A DNA stretch of 64,000 nucleotides, from positions 19,577 through 83,576 of the IMG/VR virus record IMGVR_UViG_3300017917_004642. The stretch is one strand, 5' to 3'. Below, piece after piece: positions 61,613 through 64,000 of this stretch. The notes beneath the pieces are model-generated. The model was not told the origin of the DNA. It made no database searches and saw nothing but the letters and a program-made list of their open reading frames with translations. Made by a program: the position numbers and the translations under genes. Position 1 is the first letter of the stretch. Each line of letters begins with the position of its first letter. This DNA is from a virus.

Positions 61613-62170
61613 ATGATTTTAAACGCAAGAGCAAATAGTTTTTACTTCAACTTTCCAAAGGGATTTTTCCCTGGATCTGTTGAATCCAAGTGGGTTGGGT
61701 ATCTAAAGAAACAGCCAACCCCCTATGACACCCTAACATCATTTATGAACAGCACTATCCAGTCGGTGGGGTTCCCTGGGATGAGCATAGATTTAGTTTC
61801 ACAGACGAAGAACTTGGGAAAACAAATCAACTATCAAAGTGCCACCCCAGTTCAAGATTTATTTACACGAGATTTTGATGTGACCTTTAGGATTGGTGAG
61901 GGTTTTGTGAATTATTTTATAATGCTAGAAACCGTTCTAGATAAATTGGCATTTCAAAACGACAATCTTTTCATCCCGGTTCTTCCCCTCAGAATTTTAG
62001 ATAACGAGGGCAATGTAGTAACATCGGTAATTTTCAAGGAAGTTAATATTACTTCTGTCTCTCAATTGAATCTAAACTACACCCAAAATGCACCTCAGGT
62101 TTACACTTTTAGTGTTGGATTTAAATGCAATTTTTTGGAAATAGATTTAGAAGTTCAAAAAACGAATTGA
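61613..62170 (+). CDS. Tail tube-like protein (gp19 type)
   Basis: The size of 185 residues is suited to a tube subunit (T4 gp19 is 163). It has the opening pattern NSFYFNFPKGFFPGSVESKW, then QPTPYDTLTSFMNSTIQSVG-F-P-G-M, and ends with alternating strands (PQVYTFSVGFKCNFLEIDLE), which fits the tail tube/gp54 beta-barrel fold. A tube-initiator role (gp48/gp54) is an alternative, given its place next to baseplate genes rather than next to a sheath gene, which is not seen in this window. Confidence 0.55.
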   Translation: MILNARANSFYFNFPKGFFPGSVESKWVGYLKKQPTPYDTLTSFMNSTIQSVGFPGMSIDLVSQTKNLGKQINYQSATPVQDLFTRDFDVTFRIGEGFVNYFIMLETVLDKLAFQNDNLFIPVLPLRILDNEGNVVTSVIFKEVNITSVSQLNLNYTQNAPQVYTFSVGFKCNFLEIDLEVQKTN

Positions 62171-62179
62171 GATATATAG
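62171..62179 (+). promoter_or_regulatory. Candidate late promoter box GATATATAG
   Basis: The box starts 1 base after the tube-like stop and lies 21 bases before the next start. It is identical to the boxes at 1687, 8973 and 24698. Confidence 0.6.
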
Positions 62180-62200
62180 ATTAGAAATAAAAAACCTGAT

Positions 62201-62446
62201 ATGAAGAAATTTTCTGATTTAACTAAAATAAACGAGATGAAGTTTGGACAGCCTATGTATGGCGAAAACGACTTCAAAGTGCACATGAAAAATCTTTTGG
62301 TAGCTGCTTCTGGCAACGACCAGAGAGTTTTGAACGATCTAGTAGATTGTTTAAGCGACGAGCAAATGAAAAAATGCTACGATAAACTAGTTAAAGTCTA
62401 CAACTATACAGGAGAAGTTGGACAATCAGTTCAGCCTAAACTTTAA
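62201..62446 (+). CDS. Small protein with capsid-targeting-like leader
   Basis: In this 81-residue protein the leader MKKFSDLTKINE-M has I10-N11-E12 followed by M13 and is laid out like the T4 internal-protein targeting peptide. Cutting there would leave a 69-residue helical mature peptide. It follows a GATATATAG box and lies 14 bases before the next gene. I infer a head-packaged peptide. It is not recognised by family. Confidence 0.55.
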   Translation: MKKFSDLTKINEMKFGQPMYGENDFKVHMKNLLVAASGNDQRVLNDLVDCLSDEQMKKCYDKLVKVYNYTGEVGQSVQPKL

Positions 62447-62460
62447 TCCGATAAAAAATC

Positions 62461-62790
62461 ATGTCGGGACTGATACTAATAAAGTACGGCAAGGATGTTA
62501 ATGGAAATGTTTTAAGTATTGGTGTAAATCCTTCTTCTGTCGGCTCAACAGACGCTGGTGCTACCGGTTTTTTTATTTCATTAGATTCGATTAATACAAC
62601 TACCGTCTTACCGAATACGAATAATTTCACAACACGTCTAGCTTTCTACGGAGCTACTGGATCTGATGTGGCTTATATGAAAAGATCCTGGGTAGATGCA
62701 GTAGATCAGATTATGTCATTCCCCCAGATAGTAACATTAGATTTCCAATCACCTGGATACATATTCAGTCAAACAATCGTAAGTGCTTAA
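62461..62790 (+). CDS. Uncharacterised small virion-region protein
   Basis: The 109-residue product is probably a small beta domain (LILIKYGKDVNG at the start; FTTRLAFYGATGSD near residue 56) and has no recognised motif. It ends 2 bases before the GTG-initiated fibre gene, so it may be its attachment partner or chaperone. Confidence 0.5.
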   Translation: MSGLILIKYGKDVNGNVLSIGVNPSSVGSTDAGATGFFISLDSINTTTVLPNTNNFTTRLAFYGATGSDVAYMKRSWVDAVDQIMSFPQIVTLDFQSPGYIFSQTIVSA

Positions 62791-62792
62791 AA

Positions 62793-64000
62793 GTGAAATA
62801 TATACAGATAAAATATTCTTCGGGTGGAAATACGCTTTACACCTCGTTTTCGTTAGAAACTTTATCTGAAATACAGACCGTTAAAGACGGCTGTTATCTT
62901 TATTTTACCAGTGTTTTTTCGAGCACAAGCTTAACCCCTAGTGGTTTTTATTACGGAACTATCGTTTATTTTTCGAAAGCTGATTTTGGATATCAGCTTT
63001 TTGATGAAATAATATTCGCTATACAGGATCTAATCACAGATCCAGAGAAAACCCTATCAACAATAGATTTTGCTTTTGACCCAAGCGTCACCGTTACGTT
63101 CTCCAATATGTACGCTAACGATTCTGGCGGTGGTGGAACAGGTTCTCCTGGTACTTCTGGTACAAGCGGAACATCCGGAACCTCTGGCTTAAACGGAACC
63201 TCTGGTAGCTCTGGCTCGTCCGGAACCAGTGGATCTTCAGGAACCTCAGGATCTTCAGGAACATCTGGTTCAAGCGGAACATCAGGTCAAAATGGAACTA
63301 GTGGATCTTCAGGAACGTCAGGCCAAAATGGAACTAGTGGATCTTCAGGAACATCAGGTTCAAGCGGTACGTCCGGAACATCTGGAGTTAGCGGATCAGC
63401 AGCAGGAGCATGCGGAACATGGAGTCTTTCTAATAACAACCCGCCAGCTACCGGAGAGGTAAATACTAATCTAGGTAATGTAATGTCTACTTCTGTTACT
63501 ACTATGAGAGTATATGAAGTGGACTCTTTTAGTAACAACTGGGCAACTTTTTTCGGAAATCTAAACAATGGATCAGTAATTACAGCTAGCGATACTACTA
63601 ATCCATCAAATACGTGGACCTTTAGTATATCTTCTAAAGTCGATAATGGTCTTTATTATACTTTCACAGTAAGCAGCATAAGTTCTACTGGTGGTGTTTC
63701 ACAAATTGGCGGATCTGTTAATCTATGTTTCAACGTTTCTGGAAGCTCTGGAACTAGTGGATCTTCAGGAACTAGTGGATCTTCAGGCACATCAGGATCT
63801 TCGGGAACATCAGGATCTTCGGGAACTAGTGGATCTTCAGGAACATCAGGATCTTCAGGAACTAGTGGAACTAGTGGATCTTCAGGAACTAGTGGATCTT
63901 CAGGAACTAGTGGGTCTTCAGGCACATCAGGATCTTCGGGAACATCAGGATCTTCGGGAACTAGTGGATCTTCAGGAACATCAGGATCTTCAGGAACTAG
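62793..64000 (+). CDS. Fibre protein with Gly-Thr-Ser-Gly-Ser-Ser repeats (3' partial)
   Basis: The frame opens with GTG at 62793, 2 bases after the previous stop, and stays open to the window end (402 codons visible). A small N-terminal domain (residues 1-107, VKYIQIKYSSGGNTLYTSFS at the start) is followed by a first G-T-S-G-S-S repeat block (from about 63139 to 63400). A folded domain of about 110 residues follows (CGTWSLSNNNPPATGEVN ... LCFNVS), then a second repeat block continues past the end. The spacing of Gly every third residue suggests a collagen-like or polyglycine-type fibre shaft with inserted knobs. No ATG is available near the start, so GTG is preferred; the true length is unknown. 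Confidence 0.75.
   Translation, partial: MKYIQIKYSSGGNTLYTSFSLETLSEIQTVKDGCYLYFTSVFSSTSLTPSGFYYGTIVYFSKADFGYQLFDEIIFAIQDLITDPEKTLSTIDFAFDPSVTVTFSNMYANDSGGGGTGSPGTSGTSGTSGTSGLNGTSGSSGSSGTSGSSGTSGSSGTSGSSGTSGQNGTSGSSGTSGQNGTSGSSGTSGSSGTSGTSGVSGSAAGACGTWSLSNNNPPATGEVNTNLGNVMSTSVTTMRVYEVDSFSNNWATFFGNLNNGSVITASDTTNPSNTWTFSISSKVDNGLYYTFTVSSISSTGGVSQIGGSVNLCFNVSGSSGTSGSSGTSGSSGTSGSSGTSGSSGTSGSSGTSGSSGTSGTSGSSGTSGSSGTSGSSGTSGSSGTSGSSGTSGSSGTSGSSGT
63139..63400 (+). repeat. Fibre repeat block 1 (Gly-x-Ser triplets)
   Basis: In-frame 9- and 18-base units encode G-T-S and G-S-S, with occasional Q-N-G or L-N-G interruptions. Synonymous codons vary between units (ACT AGT, ACA TCA, ACC TCT). Confidence 0.88.
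63739..64000 (+). repeat. Fibre repeat block 2, open at window end
   Basis: The 18-base unit GGAACTAGTGGATCTTCA (G-T-S-G-S-S) and close variants run without a break to base 64000. The repeat is more uniform than block 1. The window ends inside it, so copy number cannot be stated. Confidence 0.9.

Noticed and set aside
62798-62805. An AATATATAC-like box at the start of the repeat fibre gene
   Set aside because: It overlaps the first codons of the gene itself, so it could not act as a promoter for it, and the gene lies only 2 bases after its upstream neighbour.
63229-63925. Additional frames across the fibre repeat (forward 63229-63462, reverse 63287-63568 and 63656-63925)
   Set aside because: They are repeat shadows with Leu-Gln-Glu or Pro-Glu-Asp-Pro patterns; the continuous frame from the GTG at 62793 explains the region.
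63139-64000. Regular short direct repeats that might suggest a CRISPR array
   Set aside because: The units are 9-18 bases, have no spacers and stay in one long open frame coding for Gly-Thr-Ser-Gly-Ser-Ser, so they are protein repeats.

Overview
The window looks like part of the virion-gene block of a large, AT-rich, T4-type contractile-tailed phage (Caudoviricetes, myovirus morphology). It opens inside a gp23-type major capsid gene. It then carries a T4-style baseplate set (gp53-, gp27-, gp5-, gp25-, gp6- and gp7-like proteins), a tube-like protein and a long run of very large tail and fibre proteins. The host is probably a member of the Bacteroidota. This is inferred from starts that mostly lack Shine-Dalgarno sequences and have A-rich leaders, often followed by an Ala codon; from a lipoprotein with a Bacteroidota-style signal and acidic +2/+3 residues; and from a TAnnTTTG-type -7 box in front of that gene. 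No tRNA, rRNA, CRISPR array, integrase or insertion sequence was seen.

Layout. 1-1614: major capsid protein (5' end outside), closed by a UUCG-loop terminator. 1728-6473: four coiled-coil-rich proteins, likely head-internal or core. 6571-8955: lipoprotein, P-loop kinase and asparagine synthetase-like enzyme. 9002-14975: small virion or accessory proteins, including a probable glycosyltransferase, a Nudix hydrolase and one reverse-strand gene. 14991-24694: baseplate hub, spike and wedge genes. 24737-28075: a four-module ribosomal-S1-like protein, an amidoligase-like protein and a possible connector protein. 28247-40259: gp25, gp6 and gp7-like wedge proteins, a PKD protein and a propeller protein. 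40256-42616 (reverse strand): a phoH gene broken into two separate genes by a split intein, with a free-standing GIY-YIG homing endonuclease between the halves. 42682-62170: large tail, baseplate and fibre proteins, including two paralogous collagen-like fibres, a spanin-like membrane protein and a tube-like protein. 62201-64000: a small head-type protein, a short unknown protein and the start of a fibre gene with long Gly-Thr-Ser-Gly-Ser-Ser repeats that runs off the window.

Three layers tie the genes together. First, transcription units often begin 15-35 bases after a box close to GATATATAG, which I propose as the late promoter. Second, at least seven proteins, including the capsid protein, carry an [I/L/V]-N-E followed by S/G/A/M, mostly within their first 40 residues. 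This fits the site rule of T4-type prohead proteases and suggests a set of head-packaged proteins. Third, the phage carries its own S1-like RNA-binding protein, which could matter for translating leaders that lack Shine-Dalgarno sites.

The most unusual item is the fractured phoH locus. Its intein halves, extein junctions and endonuclease motifs can all be read directly from the sequence.
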